Under the pieces are notes generated by a model, which was not told the DNA's origin, did no database searches, and saw only the letters and a list, made by a program, of their open reading frames with translations. A stretch of DNA of 64,000 nt, taken from the NCBI GenBank assembly GCA_947034885.2, contig OX344753.2, positions 23,390,347 through 23,454,346 of the forward strand, read 5' to 3'. Positions 11,997 through 23,595 of this stretch are shown here, piece by piece. This stretch comes from Thuidium tamariscinum. Its lineage: Eukaryota; Streptophyta; Bryopsida; Hypnales; Thuidiaceae. Every line of letters starts with the position of its first letter. Positions within the stretch are counted from its first letter, which is position 1. The position numbers and the translations under genes were made by a program.

Positions 11997-13117
11997 CCCA
12001 CCTTATATCACTAAACTTCAGAAGTGTCCTAGTCACGAGACTTCAAAACAATCATTTCCTTCATTATAAAACTTATTCCCTAGTCCGTTTCAATATTAAA
12101 TATTTTGGACCATTCATTTAACATGCACGATTACAAATTGAGGCTGTCCCATCCACAATGCCACTGAGTCTCACAGATTGAAGAATTTCACCAACAATGT
12201 ATGTTTCGACAGCTTTGGGAGAGAGGAACAAAACAAAAGAACCCGACCCATGAACTTCGGGGATCCAAGTACAGAACGCATTCATGAATTCTTGTAATTT
12301 AAGAATGATACTTTCAGATGTTGTCTGCAACCCAAAACGTTGTGTTCCACATGCTCTAACTTATATGATTAGAGCTGCAGCCGCGTGCAAAGAGAAATTA
12401 ACCCATTAAAAATTTCCACAAAGCCTCACTGAATGAAAGCCACTCGTCACTAGCTCACAAACTCGAAGTCTCGAACTCTTACAGTAAGGCGAACGTAGAA
12501 GAAACTGAAGCGAAGCGATAGCCAGCACGTGCACATCACTTGAAAGACAGACGGTCAATGAAATTCCGCACACCGCGGTGCGATCTCGTACGTAGAGTCT
12601 CACAAATTCACACTGGCAATCTGATGGTTCCCCTCTACGCGTTCGACAATAGAATGAGATTATTACTTCTAGACATTTATAACAAATAATTGTAAATCTC
12701 CGTATTCAAGTGGGACATTTTGTCGTCTTTTCATGCATTATCATCAAGCTTTCTCAACGAATAACTTATCGGATGAAGTTCATGGATTGTCTCTCTCTCC
12801 GAGGTTGACGTAGAGACGTACTCTAACTGAAGACCGACGAGGCAGTATTTTCGGAATAGCCGGGAGGCTTCTGCCGCTTAACCCTGAAGCGCGCCGACGT
12901 CCATATTCTGGACGATGAATAGAGGGCTTCAAGCACTGTTTCATCCAATTAACTTCTCATTTATCAAATTGAACACTTGAATCTAGAAAAGACAACCTTC
13001 CTTAATGACCACATTCATTAAATTCTAGTGAACGATATATCTGTACGAAGCTGTAAGCGAAAATTTGCAAAAATTCAAAAAAGGATTGAGACGTTTCAGG
13101 GTTAATATTTAATAAGT
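11997..13117. other. upstream region of the germin-like gene; gene-fragment-like segment
   Basis: On the minus strand, 12330-12118 reads as an open stretch after an acceptor-like tttgggttgcag. It contains VGEILQSVRLSGIVDG, partly shared with the plus strand near 6360-6400. I do not recognise it and would not call a gene. The rest shows no coding signal I can support. Confidence 0.3.
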
Positions 13118-13285
13118 GTTGCGGAAGGTCAGTACCTCGGCCCTCTGTGAACAAATTCAACCGCAAGTGTAGAAGTAAAGTAAGGCTTCGGCCGCTTCAT
13201 TATTGTTGCGGAAGGTCAGTGCCTTGGCCCTGGCGCGTTGAATGGACTGTCTGTGAACAAATTCAACCGCAAATGTAGAAGTTAA
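13118..13285 (+). repeat. promoter-proximal direct duplication
   Basis: The block tgttgcggaaggtcagt ... ctgtgaacaaattcaaccgcaa occurs at 13118-13176 and again at 13204-13285, 86 bp apart. The second copy has about 20 additional bases (ggcgcgttgaatggac). It lies ~45-210 bp upstream of the TATA box of the germin-like gene, so it could double a cis-regulatory block; that role is inference. Confidence 0.85.
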
Positions 13286-13327
13286 GGAATTCAACCACGT
13301 GCGAAGAATTTTCTATGGCGCTGGGTG

Positions 13328-13336
13328 TATATATAA
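13328..13336 (+). promoter_or_regulatory. TATA box of the germin-like gene
   Basis: TATATATAA in a GC-mixed setting, 257 bases before the ATG at 13593. A start of transcription near 13360 would give a ~230-base leader. Position and context support it; the transcription start itself is not visible. Confidence 0.6.
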
Positions 13337-13592
13337 CCGGCAGCTCACAGGATCGAAAACCCTATCCAAGGCTTGCGAGTGAAATCCTGCACGTACCTTC
13401 AGGAGAGTGTCGAGAAGTCAGTTACAACTGCGATAGAGGAGTTATTGGTTGCACACATATACAGTGAAGGCGTAATTACTGAGCTAGAGGGGCTCTGATA
13501 TCGGGTCTGAGATCGACTAGCTATCCAATTGCTGCACTGTGAGGTTCCCAATTGTTGTGAGTTCGTCTGCTTTGACATATTGAGCAGTCGCA

Positions 13593-14979
13593 ATGGCTGC
13601 TGCCATGAGAACTTCGTTGCTGTTCCTAGCGGCTGCCCTGATCGTGGGTTGCGCCGTCTCGGGCGCCATGGCTGCCGATAGGACCGACCTGGACTTCATG
13701 CCGGAGCTGCAGCAACGGAAGCAATTCGGCGACAACGACTTCGTGTTCAAGTTTGAGAAGAAGACTGACAACACGCCGTTCGGAAACCTCCGACCCATGT
13801 TCGTGGACTTCAACCCTGCTCTTGCCACCTTGCCCGGGGATGGAGCTTCGCAGAATTTGGTCACGGTTGGGCCTTGTGCCATCAATCAGCCTCACAATCA
13901 CCCGCGAGGCACTCAAATTTCGCATGTGACTGAAGGTACGTAGGGGTTCCTCCGGCACTCGACAAACTCCTTGAGCAGTTCCCCTCCCGTCACGAGATTT
14001 GTGTCCAGCTGTTGCGGTGAAACGGCATGTTCTAGCTCATTTGGAAAGCTCTGGACAGCTTCAGCTGTGGACGTCTAGACAGTAGGCGTGATGTGCATCC
14101 TGGAGTGCAGATCGGCGTGATAAATTTATGGCATGATCTCTAGAAATTGTATGTTTTCTGAACTGAATTTCATTGACGTTTTGATCCATCGAGCAGGCGA
14201 ACTGTTGTTCGGGTTTGCGGAAGAGAATGGCGGGCGACACTTCATCGGAGGAAACGTCACGAAAGGCCAAACTGTCATCATTCCCCAAGGTAATTGACCT
14301 TGGCTCGTCCCACAGCATGACGAATTGAAGGGGTTTCCTGAAGTACTTAATCGGAGTCCATCACGTAACGTGGGTCCTCGGTTGTCTAAATGCATAATCA
14401 GGGTCCTCGGTCTGTACTGTGTGCTTCAGATGATTCATTAGGAGCTGAGCCTTTCCATATTTTTATACGTACCTTGTCCCACGGTGTTGTGGGATTTGTC
14501 CTGTAATTACCAAGTGCTAGCTAGAGCAGGCAGCTGTTGATTAAACGACATTGGGGAGCGTACCAATGGTTGGCTGAGATGGAAACAATGACTTCGGTAG
14601 CAGCTTCACCACTGACGTCCTTTGAAGAGAGGGTTTTCACCGGTGAAGTTCTTCGATGTCTCCACTGAAACCTTTCTGTGCTCTTCTAGAATCGTGCTTA
14701 ACTAAGTTGCATGGACCGTATGCTGTCCGGTGTGCAGGTTTGATCCACTTCGCCCAGAACTTGGGGTGCAAGGAGGCGCAGTTCATTGCCAGCTTCCCCC
14801 ACCGCGACCCTGGAACCCAAACCACGGCCGTGGCCTTCTTCAACCTGCCCATCGAGACCATTCGGGCCACCACGGGGCTGAAGGACTCGGACATCAAGAA
14901 AATCCAGACCAGCGTCAACAACAACAAAAACCCCTCGCTGGACAAAGTGTGCGCCAAGAAGTGCGGCATCAAGTATTGA
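13593..14979 (+). CDS. germin-like/spherulin-like secreted cupin
   Basis: Three exons, 13593-13935, 14197-14289 and 14738-14979, all with GT-AG borders, join in frame to 225 aa. Residues 1-27 are a signal peptide (hydrophobic LLFLAAALIVGCAVSGAMA), so the product should be secreted or in the cell wall. The single cupin fold shows box 1 PHNHPRGTQISHVTEG (H101, H103) and box 2 PQGLIHFAQN (H149, N153). Germins bind Mn through His, His, Glu, His; here the Glu position of box 1 is Gln (Q108), a notable change. The usual N-terminal germin Cys pair is absent, but the C-terminus has CAKKC. Family members act as oxalate oxidase, superoxide dismutase or wall proteins; which applies here is unknown, and the Gln makes canonical oxalate oxidase uncertain. 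A TATA box and a duplicated block lie upstream; a TIR element starts 211 bases after the stop. Confidence 0.9.
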
Positions 14980-15190
14980 TTCATTCCGTCATTCGGGGCA
15001 CCATCAAGCTTAGCTGACTGCAGCATTCATATGTGTATTATCAGCAGTTACAAATTTTGGTGCTCAACGGCGACACTAGTATATATGTAGGTAGGGAGCG
15101 CCTGGAGCAGTGCCTCCCATGGCCAACAAATGTCATGTTAGTAGCCTTGCTAGCTTCCGGACCGTTTTCTTTCGGTGGAATTGGAAAGGT

Positions 15191-15718
15191 GGGTGATTGC
15201 AAGAAACAGTTATCCTATATTTTGTCCCTTTGGCCTTGGATAAGTGTTTTTTTACTCATAATTTTTACATTGTTTGTCCATTTCACACGAAACTTAAAGT
15301 AAAGATACACATAAATTTTTTAGACATAATGTAATTTTTTAAAATTTATAAAAAATATTTTATTATTTTTAAACATTCCCCAATTGAATGTCTACCTTGA
15401 TCATTTTGGAGGGTTTTAATCCCAGTTTTGACCCCAAAATGCAAATTTATAGTTCATAATTGGCATGCAAGGACTTTTACTAAAGTTTCAGAAGACCACC
15501 TAAATTTTTTTACTAAATTATAAATTGTCCAACTTTCATATATGCTCAAAAAGGACTACCTTTGCACATGTGTACAAAACACAATTTATTTTTCTACAAA
15601 GATGAAAATGGTTGAAGAGAAGCATCTTAAGTTTAGAAAAACTGGATATTTTTATTTTATTTGGGCTCAAAATAAGCCATTTTGAGCCCAACTTGGTAAG
15701 TGTTTCTTCCAACTACCA
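15191..15718. mobile_element. GGGTGATTGC family, copy 5, short, TSD AGGT
   Basis: Starts GGGTGATTGCAAGAAAC and ends GTTTCTTCCAACTACCA, a mutated inverse, with AGGT on both sides (15187-15190 and 15719-15722). At 528 bp it is shorter than the ~720-bp copies and its interior has diverged. It sits just downstream of the cupin gene and could supply or disturb its 3' end. Confidence 0.78.
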
Positions 15719-17083
15719 AGGTCTACTAAAACCTTTGTAACTTGCTTTATTAAAAGCAAGAATACAGGACCAGTCGGAGAGCTGCAATTAAGTTCCTAGA
15801 CGTGCATGTGCGTTGCAATGTGCCAAAAGTTTTGTGAAATCAAACCGTGTTGAGTTTCTAATGTAAATAATAATGGAGTGGCTGTGTGCTCAATGTCGTA
15901 GCGCTTCATTCCATTCTCGCCAGTGGCTATGAAGTTATACTCCGTATATTCGAAGCTTCAGAGCCTAACATGCTTGAGGAACAGAGAGCACTGCATTCGA
16001 AGTGTGAGTGTACTTCTAGAGCAAAGTCGATCGATTCCAATCCAATTGCAGTTCAAGGAACTCTGTACCAACTCTCACAATCCTGTGAACGATGACTGAG
16101 GACTTGGCTTCACGAGTTCTTGACATAGTTGCTCACACTGAGCTCAAACCTGTCTGAAATTCCTCAAGTGAGTTGTCAAGCCAAGGAGTCGGAGGCTATT
16201 CAGGACTGAGGGTTAATCAGACTCGAAGCCTCGAATAATGTTCTGAGGGAAATATATAAGTACTCGCCTTTGAAAGCTCCTGATGAACGTGAAAAATGTA
16301 TTCCACAGCAGCCCAAATTCAATGCCCGACGAAGACCTATCAAGCTGGCACAAATAATGCAATGCCGTATAACTCCTTCCTTGATAATGGATAAGTCAAA
16401 CTGTGACACATCACGAGAAACTCAGATGTGACAAATGTCGAATGGCTTTCATTTAGAACGTCGGAGTCTTACGACTCTATTCTAATGTTACAGTAGCGCA
16501 GTACGAGACGCCGAACCTTTTGGCAACCAATTGCCACTTCGAGACAAAAAAACTACATTAATAATCCTTAGGCCATGCTCCAGAGTCCAGATATCTACAA
16601 TTATATAGTCCACTGTAGACATCTAGGCAACCTTCCGGAAGTGCCTGGCTGGGTTGGGTTGAGATTAATGCGACCATTAATAGTTTTCAGACACCTCAGA
16701 AACTGCAACACCATGTCAATGCAATGAAATTTGGACATGTGCTACGGTTACAAGGATCACAGTATGTGGATCATGTGTACAACAGATCAAAATTTGATTC
16801 ACAAAAGGTCCCCTGTAGCCTGAATTTAGTCTGCCTCTGCCTTGACAAAATGATGTAAAATATTCCACATCATTCCATGCAGAGGATGAAATGGTGTAAA
16901 ATATTTCACACCATTCTTTAGCTATATGGCCACACATCATAATATGATCAAGTGAGAGGAGTGGGTCAAAAAAACTGAGTTTGAAAACCTTTATGATAGA
17001 TTGACAAACTTGCATGCTTTAGTTCCTACATGAATGAATTGCGAGGGTCTTTTTAATTAAACTTGATCTTGAAATCTGAGAAG
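15719..17083. other. intergenic, nothing recognised
   Basis: No protein family, repeat array or element ends were recognised. A short direct echo (gaaatggtgtaaaatatttcacacc next to atgatgtaaaatattccacatc) occurs at 16851-16915. Confidence 0.4.
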
Positions 17084-17362
17084 TTAAGGTAGGTACACCC
17101 AAAAGCGCCTTGTTCCTAAAAGCGCCATCTTCAGTGCACATACATTTCCGAAATCAATCATGTTCACAGACTGTAGATGGCGCTTTCAGAAACAGACTTT
17201 GACTATTAATAACTTTTGCATACGGTATCCAAATCCTGCGTTTTTTGGTGTATTGGAACATGCTTTCACTTGCCAACAAGACTACATAAAAATTTGAACT
17301 AATTAATAGCAGGAACTAGGCTCAGTATGAATAAGTGGCTTTTTTGGGTGTACCTACCTTAA
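17084..17362. mobile_element. TTAA-flanked MITE with GGTAGGTACACCC ends
   Basis: TTAA (17084-17087) precedes GGTAGGTACACCCAAAA, and the inverse TTTTTTGGGTGTACCTACC is followed by TTAA (17359-17362). The 271-bp interior has two aaaagcgcc words on the left and a gatggcgcttt word further in, which pair as subterminal inverted repeats. Non-coding. The TTAA target suggests a piggyBac- or Kolobok-type source, but the ends differ from the CCCCTAAA elements, so this is a separate family. Confidence 0.75.
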
Positions 17363-17702
17363 GTTAACTTCCTCATTGTAACTTAGCGTGTCAGACTCTC
17401 AACAAGTCAGTGAAAACAAAATAACAAGTGGCCCTACCTGGCATAGTGCAACAATCACAATTCATAGCCTATGTTCCCAATTACTATTAATTCCTATCTT
17501 CCTATTACTACTTTGTGTACTAAATAACCCCCCTCATTAAAGCAAGATGAATTTTGTTTGTTTTCAGCTCATGAGAAACAAAGGCAACCCTTGGAAAGGC
17601 TACTAAATGTTATACATGGCAAAGAATTTGCTTTTACTTTCTACTTCCTACTGTAGAAAAGAAAATTATGGATTTTTTACTTGAGCAACAAACTAATTCA
17701 AA

Positions 17703-18755
17703 TGAACCCTTGAAGTCTCATGGCCTTTTTTTTGCTAGAAATCACTCAAAATTGCCATCTTTGTTGCATTCATCCAAGAAAAAGATATTAGCATTTAAAA
17801 AAAGTTTTTTTGAATATTGTCTTTCATCTTCCAATGACTTTGATTGTCATTTGTGAAAAGTTTTTGTACTATAGACTTTGAAATTTGAATTAAAAAATTT
17901 TGATGTTGAAGAATTAAGTTGAAAGTATAGGAAAAAAATTTCAAGAGAAACTCTTGAATTTCATTCTTTAATAATTGTTAAATAGAAATACGTCCAAGTT
18001 TGAAAGAAAATCTAAATCATTAATAGATTTAAGATGGAATTGAAATACAATAATCCGAATAGCGAGATTGTTCTAGGAAGCATACTTAACCTCACTACAC
18101 AAATTTTTTTGAAAAAATTTGAAATTTGCATTAAAAAATGAATTCTACAAGTTATTTTCAAGGAGTTTCTTACATTGCCTAAAATATAAGATTGTTCGTA
18201 ACTTTCTCATCACCAGTTGAAATAGAACAAATCCAAAGTTCAAAACTTTACATATGTAAAAAAACGTAATACTTTTGAAATTTTCTTAAAAATTAATTTT
18301 GAGTTTTCTGTAATTTATTGTCTTAGGTTGCTCATTGACCTTGATTTTTAACTTGTTGTGCCATAACTTTTGCTCTTAGGCACTAATTGACACTAGTAGA
18401 AACCCCCGTTTAATGTGACAAGGCCTAATTTTTCTTGACGGATTTTGCTAGGCATCAAAAGTAACAACCCATGTTTTTATGTCAGCATTGATGTTGTGTT
18501 GAACATTTTTGTTGACATAAAAACACGGGTTGTTACTTTTGATGCCTAGCAAAATCCATCAAGAAAAATTAGGCCTTGTCACATTAAACAGGGTTTTCTA
18601 CTAGTGTGAAGTAAAAATTATATTCCTTGGAAGCTTATATGATTTAATTGTCTTACAAAAAATTCCAAAAAAATTATGATGAATATTGAGACCATAAGAG
18701 CCTGCCCAAAATCACATTTTTGTTCCCATATGGCCTATGGGACCTTAGGGGTTAT
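17703..18755. mobile_element. TTAA-type TIR element (CCCCTAAAGTCC family), decayed, with nested MITE
   Basis: The left end tgaacccttgaagtctcatggcc and right end gggaccttaggggttat are mutated versions of the ends of the element at 48479-49409. The interiors also match in order (for example gattgaaagaaaa/gtttgaaagaaaatctaaat, then ggaattgaaatacaataatcc against ggaatcgaaacacaataatcc). The outer TTAA has decayed to tgaa and ttat. A CACTA-type MITE (18391-18606) is inserted inside. Confidence 0.7.
18391..18606. mobile_element. CACTA-type foldback MITE, 216 bp, TSD TGA
   Basis: Starts CACTAGTAGAAACCCC, ends TTTCTACTAGTG, with TGA on both sides (18388-18390 and 18607-18609). The arms are ~95 bp and almost perfectly complementary (cctaatttttcttgacgg on the left, ccatcaagaaaaattagg on the right). 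It lies inside the TTAA element at 17703-18755, so it is the younger insertion. Confidence 0.92.
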
Positions 18756-18835
18756 TTAAGAATTTTGATTCTCTTAACCCTATAGAGATGTTGCAAATCT
18801 AAAAGGTTTGATGGATGACTTCATTTTTAACTACA

Positions 18836-19927
18836 CAATGATTGCAAGAAATACTTGCTAATTTTGTTATGTTTTCACAATATTCAAAATTAGTTTTTGA
18901 GAGTATTTTTAAAATAGGAAAAAAAATTTAGTTTGAAAAAAAATATGACCATTTGATATACACCTATAAGAAGATCATACCTAACAAAGATAAAGCATAG
19001 AAAAAAAATTTAGTAGGAAAATTCAAAAAATACAATGTCTCAAGAAAATAGATATTTTGATGTTTTGATTTATAGAAAATAGGAGAAAGTTAAAAATTAC
19101 ATTAAAAAAAATTGACAATTTATAACAACTCTATAGAGATGATCATTCACCAAAAGAACCACCAAAATATATCTTACATGTGTCAAAATGCAAGAAAAAA
19201 GAAGCCTACTTTGCTAGCTTCCATACAATAGACAATAAAATATTTTTGAAATTCCTTTGAATTGTAATTACAAGTCTTATAGTAGACTATATCTTTCAAA
19301 TTTTAGCTCTAAATTTTTTTTACGTACTAAATAGTTTTAGAACCTCTAAATTGGCAAGGGTGATAAAAAATTGATACTTGTTTTTGGATAGTAAAGCATT
19401 TGAATACATGTAGAAGGTAGATAGTTTATTACTTTTACAAAATCTCTTTCTAAACTTATGTAACTTCAATGGTAGTTCTTATAACTTAATTTGAGCTTCA
19501 AACATGCATTTTCGGCCCAAAAATAGTACTAAATCCCTCCAAAATGGCCAAGGTAGACATCTAATATGGTCTATTTAAGAATAATAAAATATTTCTTAAA
19601 TTTTTTAAAAATTATTAATGTCTAAAACCATCACTTATTTCTTCATTCAAATTCAATGTTAAATTGACATATAATGAAAAATGTATAAATAAAGAACCAC
19701 CTATTTTAAGTAAAGGGGACAAAGAAATAGGATTATAGGACAAGTGTTTCTTGCAATCATCCACTTTTGAAAAATGAATAACTTTTAGGCAACATGTATA
19801 ATAGTCATGAATAACTTACTTTGGAATCTTGAGTCATTTCAATCTAGGATACAAAAGTTATGTTCAAAAAAAAATTTGCAAACAAGGTTTGATTTCAAAA
19901 TAGTACAAGTGTTTTTTACAATGATCC
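18836..19927. mobile_element. GGGTGATTGC family, copy 6, rearranged
   Basis: The left end TGATTGCAAGAAATAC (18839 on) and right end GTTTTTTACAATGATCC (to 19927) are mutated family ends, flanked by TACA and TATA (three of four bases match). A second right-end-like sequence (gtgtttcttgcaatcatcc, to 19762) lies inside, and the block after it repeats the family's 3' part. This suggests an internal duplication or a nested, truncated copy. Confidence 0.65.
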
Positions 19928-21479
19928 TATATAGAATTAAAGAATGCATTCATTGATTCAATAACCATAGTATTTTAGGGACTAACTTATTAATGGGGGG
20001 CTATACCATTTGATGGTTAAAATGAATCCTAAATTTGATTTAAGAGTCTAAAACTCCCTTTTATAAACTATAAGGAAAAAATCCAATTGACCTCCATCCT
20101 ATGTTTGTGTCATGGAGGATTCCTTGAAGTGTACAATTTACAATTGTTCCATGGTGGTTATGCCAAAATATCTAGATTGTTTGCAAATGGTCATTTTATT
20201 TTTAGTTCTATAATTCGTCCCTTTGGTTTACAAAATTACTTCATAATCTTGTTCTCTAAGAGTATCCCCTAAGATCCTTCAAATGGTTGCTTAGAGTAAT
20301 GATTTGAAGGTTCTACAAGTTTTGGCAAGAAGTGAAGTTCCTTGCCCTTTCTAATAGACACTCTACTATCCTAAGTTTGTAGAAATTCAAAAATTGTTGT
20401 GCTACATGGGATCTCTTTGGTGAGTCCTTCAAAAAAAAGAAATGAGGCAGAATATTGTTATAATTGCATGTTGACTCTCTTTATTATAAAATTAGTCTTT
20501 TTGCCTTTTTTCATCTTCTTTTTGTAGAACCAAGTGTTATAGTCTTGAATTGCACTATAGGGTTTTTTATTCAAGTGTCAAAAGTTATTTAGTTTAGAGG
20601 GCTACTTTTAATTGCTTTGGAGGGCCAAAATTTAGAAGACCATAGGAGATGCTCTAAGGTTAGTGACTCTATTGTGCCTACAATTTTCCATGTAATCTCT
20701 TAATTAAAGTAATGTTGAAATATCATTTTTTTTACAACATATGAATTTGCAATGAATTTTCAAATTAGTCTAGCCTAAAGTCTATAAAGACTACTAGATC
20801 ACTTTGAAAGTTGTAAAGGAGTTCATGGTACCACTATCCTAGTATGATCTTGTCTTGTCATAACAAGCAATAGACATTAGGGGAGATTTGAGCCTTTGGA
20901 AGATTGCAAGTTTCGCAACGTATAGGACATTATGGGAACTTTGGGAACAAATGTCACATCAACAATTTGATGTGGTTAGGCAATTGTCACATCAAATAAT
21001 AATATTATTATTATTAAAAATTAAAAAAATTTAAACATTGTTTTTTAACTTTTTAATACATTTTGGAAATTTTGAAAAAAAAATTATTTTATACTTTTGA
21101 AATTCAAAAAGTCAAACTAGCACATGCTAATTTGTAACATTGTGAACAAGTTTAGGGAATAGCCCTAAAACAATCTCTTGGAGGCTAAAAACTCTTCTAA
21201 TGGTAGCTCTAACAATAAAATTACATTATGCTACCAAAAAGGGAAAATAACAAATGTATATTAGGAAAACAAGATACGTTTGTAGCATTGCAAGGGACAA
21301 AGATACAAATGTAAGTCTAAAAACAATAGAAAGTAGCAACAATGAAGAAGAATCCTAAGGTTTTCCTAACTTTGAAGAAAAAACTTGAAGTCCTAACTAT
21401 TGATCTTAAGATCAAACTCGCAACAACCAAATTACAATGTTTGCCATCACTACTCAATGACTATTGTATAGTGGGGTAC
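19928..21479. other. AT-rich spacer
   Basis: No gene recognised. A run of (taa/att) words lies at 20995-21040. No element ends identified. Confidence 0.4.
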
Positions 21480-22060
21480 TAATCAAAATGACATTTTCAA
21501 ATTTGCAATTGAAAGAAATTTCAATGCTGACAACTTTGACAACTTCTTGAGAGCTGAAAAATTGGTATTTTATCATGGATTCTTTTGTACAAGATCATCT
21601 CTAAATGAATAATATATGCACCAAATTTCAAGGCCAAAAGATTTATAGAAAAAAAAATATTCAAAATCTACCAACATGTGTAGTTGTAAACAAATTTTCA
21701 CTACTTTCAACTTTGACACCCTCCCAAAGATTGAATTTTTTTTGTCATGAAAATTTTGTCATGTAATAAACTCTATGTTTGTAATATTTTTGAAAAATTT
21801 CAAAGTCAAAAGATTGATACAAAAAAAGATATTCAAAGTATACCAACATGTGTAGTTTTGAGAATTTTTTTACAATTGCCAACTTTGACACCCTCCCAAG
21901 GGCTGAAAAATTGATTTCTTACTATAAATTTTTTTTCTTGAATCATCTCTATGCTCATAATATGTGTTCTAAATTTCAAGTTCAAGAGACTTACTCAGAA
22001 CAATATGTTCAAAATCTCCCAACATGTGTAGCTATGAGGATGAGTTTTTGAATTATTTTT
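21480..22060. repeat. ~174-bp tandem repeat, about 3 units
   Basis: The marker ccaacatgtgtag occurs at 21671, 21843 and 22019, spaced 172 and 176 bp. Each unit also carries aaatttcaagg..aaaagatt before the marker and aactttgacaccctccca after it. The same unit recurs at 47800-48260, where marker copies are at 47938 and 48113 (175 bp apart). Confidence 0.85.
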
Positions 22061-22291
22061 CAATAAATTTTCCTTGAAAAATAAGTGAAATTGGCATCTA
22101 ATCCAAGTTGTTTCATAATTTTTGGAACTCTATGGAATTAGCTATAAAATTTTGAAGTCGAAATGGCATAAGGCTCTTAAACCATCCTCTCCTTCAAATG
22201 TACACTATTTGTACATTCTTATAAAGATGAAAAAGTAGCATGTACAAAAAATATACATTTGAGAAGGTAGGCAATTTTTGAACCTCTTCCT

Positions 22292-22910
22292 TTAACCCCT
22301 AAATGCCCAAGGCACTTAAATCTAGTGTTTGCAAAAATTTGAAGTTATATAAAACCTAATCAAGTTGCTATTTTAAGTAGTTATATTTTTGAAAAGTTCT
22401 TTTTGAAGTCTAGTTTCAATGTCAAAAATCCAATTTGGAAAATGCATGATAGTGATTTTTCAATTCAAGATTTTGTACAAGGATACCTATTGCAATCTTG
22501 ACTTTCCACAATGTTGAGAACTCTTGAAAATAAGCCTCACATACAATAGATCTTGGAGAAAAAATTACATTCAAAATTCTTTTACAAAAGTTGTAGAGGA
22601 GATTTTAAGAAGCCATAAATTGATTAAAGTTAGGCATATTAGGCCCTTTAACCTAATATTTTTCTAGTCACCCACTTTTCAGATTTGACTTGCAGAAAGA
22701 AGACACCCTCACAATCAAACATTATAATCTTTCACTCCATATGTGATTGTTGTGTTTTCTTTTCCTATGTGATCACTAACATGTCTAGTTTGAATTTGTA
22801 AAATGTCTAGTTTCAAAAAAATTGATACAACTTATCAAAATGTTGGCATTTTGTTCAATTCAGAGCAAATTCCAAGAAGCTCAAAATAGGCCTCGGACAT
22901 TTAGGGTTAA
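22292..22910. mobile_element. TTAA-flanked TIR element, copy 2
   Basis: TTAA then CCCCTAAATGCCCAAGGC at the left; the mutated inverse ggcctcggacatttaggg then TTAA at the right. The interior is colinear with 4836-5589 throughout and has a single copy of the block duplicated there. Non-coding; piggyBac-like by its target and CCC ends. Confidence 0.82.
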
Positions 22911-23595
22911 TGGATTAGGACTATCGAGCTTGTAGAGAAGGTTGTGTTCAAGATCAGCAGACAGTTTGAATAGTGTTCCCTGGTTGATCTGCGAGCTAGT
23001 ATTTAGAGATTCTGTTGTGCCTGAGTCTATTTGATGTTAGTCTTGTTCTATGATGAACTGCAAACAAATTTTTGTTTTTCAGTGTAAATTCACCATTGAC
23101 GTTCTGCGTTGGAACTTGCCCTTCGATTGAAAGGAAGAAATTTCAAAGCCCTTCAATATAAAATTCATATGAGGTCTTCAATTTTTAACACTGCATGTGC
23201 CCTATCCAACAAGTTGGACGGGTTCAAAACTCAACTTAAGAACTGAAAGAACCGAAACAGGTTCCGACGACCCTGTGTTTCAGAGTTACTTCTCCTCTTC
23301 AAAACAAACTCGACATCCTCCTTCCTCCTTCCAATTTCTGCAATTTACAAGTTGGCCTTCGATATCCCACACGAGGCATCAGACATACTCTACGAATTGT
23401 CAATATCGACGCAGTTACTATCATCATGACCACCAATTTCAGCCTGTGTGTTGTCAGAATGAAGTACCAAGACATTCAACAACACAAGTCATGTGGCTTC
23501 GATTAAGATATTGACCATCATAATTGCATGCTTGAGGGCAAGAACACGGGCTGTGCATGAAATGAGACATTTTATTTTAAATGAAATGATCGGCA
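22911..23595. other. 3' flank of the NDUFA9 homologue
   Basis: No separate gene supported. The minus-strand transcript of the neighbouring gene should end in this stretch. The plus-strand open stretch near 23200-23510 has no recognisable protein features. Confidence 0.4.

Noticed and set aside
13517..13958. Open frames on the minus strand opposite exon 1 of the germin-like gene
   Set aside because: They mirror a GC-rich coding exon and show no protein features of their own; the plus-strand model has a signal peptide, cupin boxes and matching splice sites.
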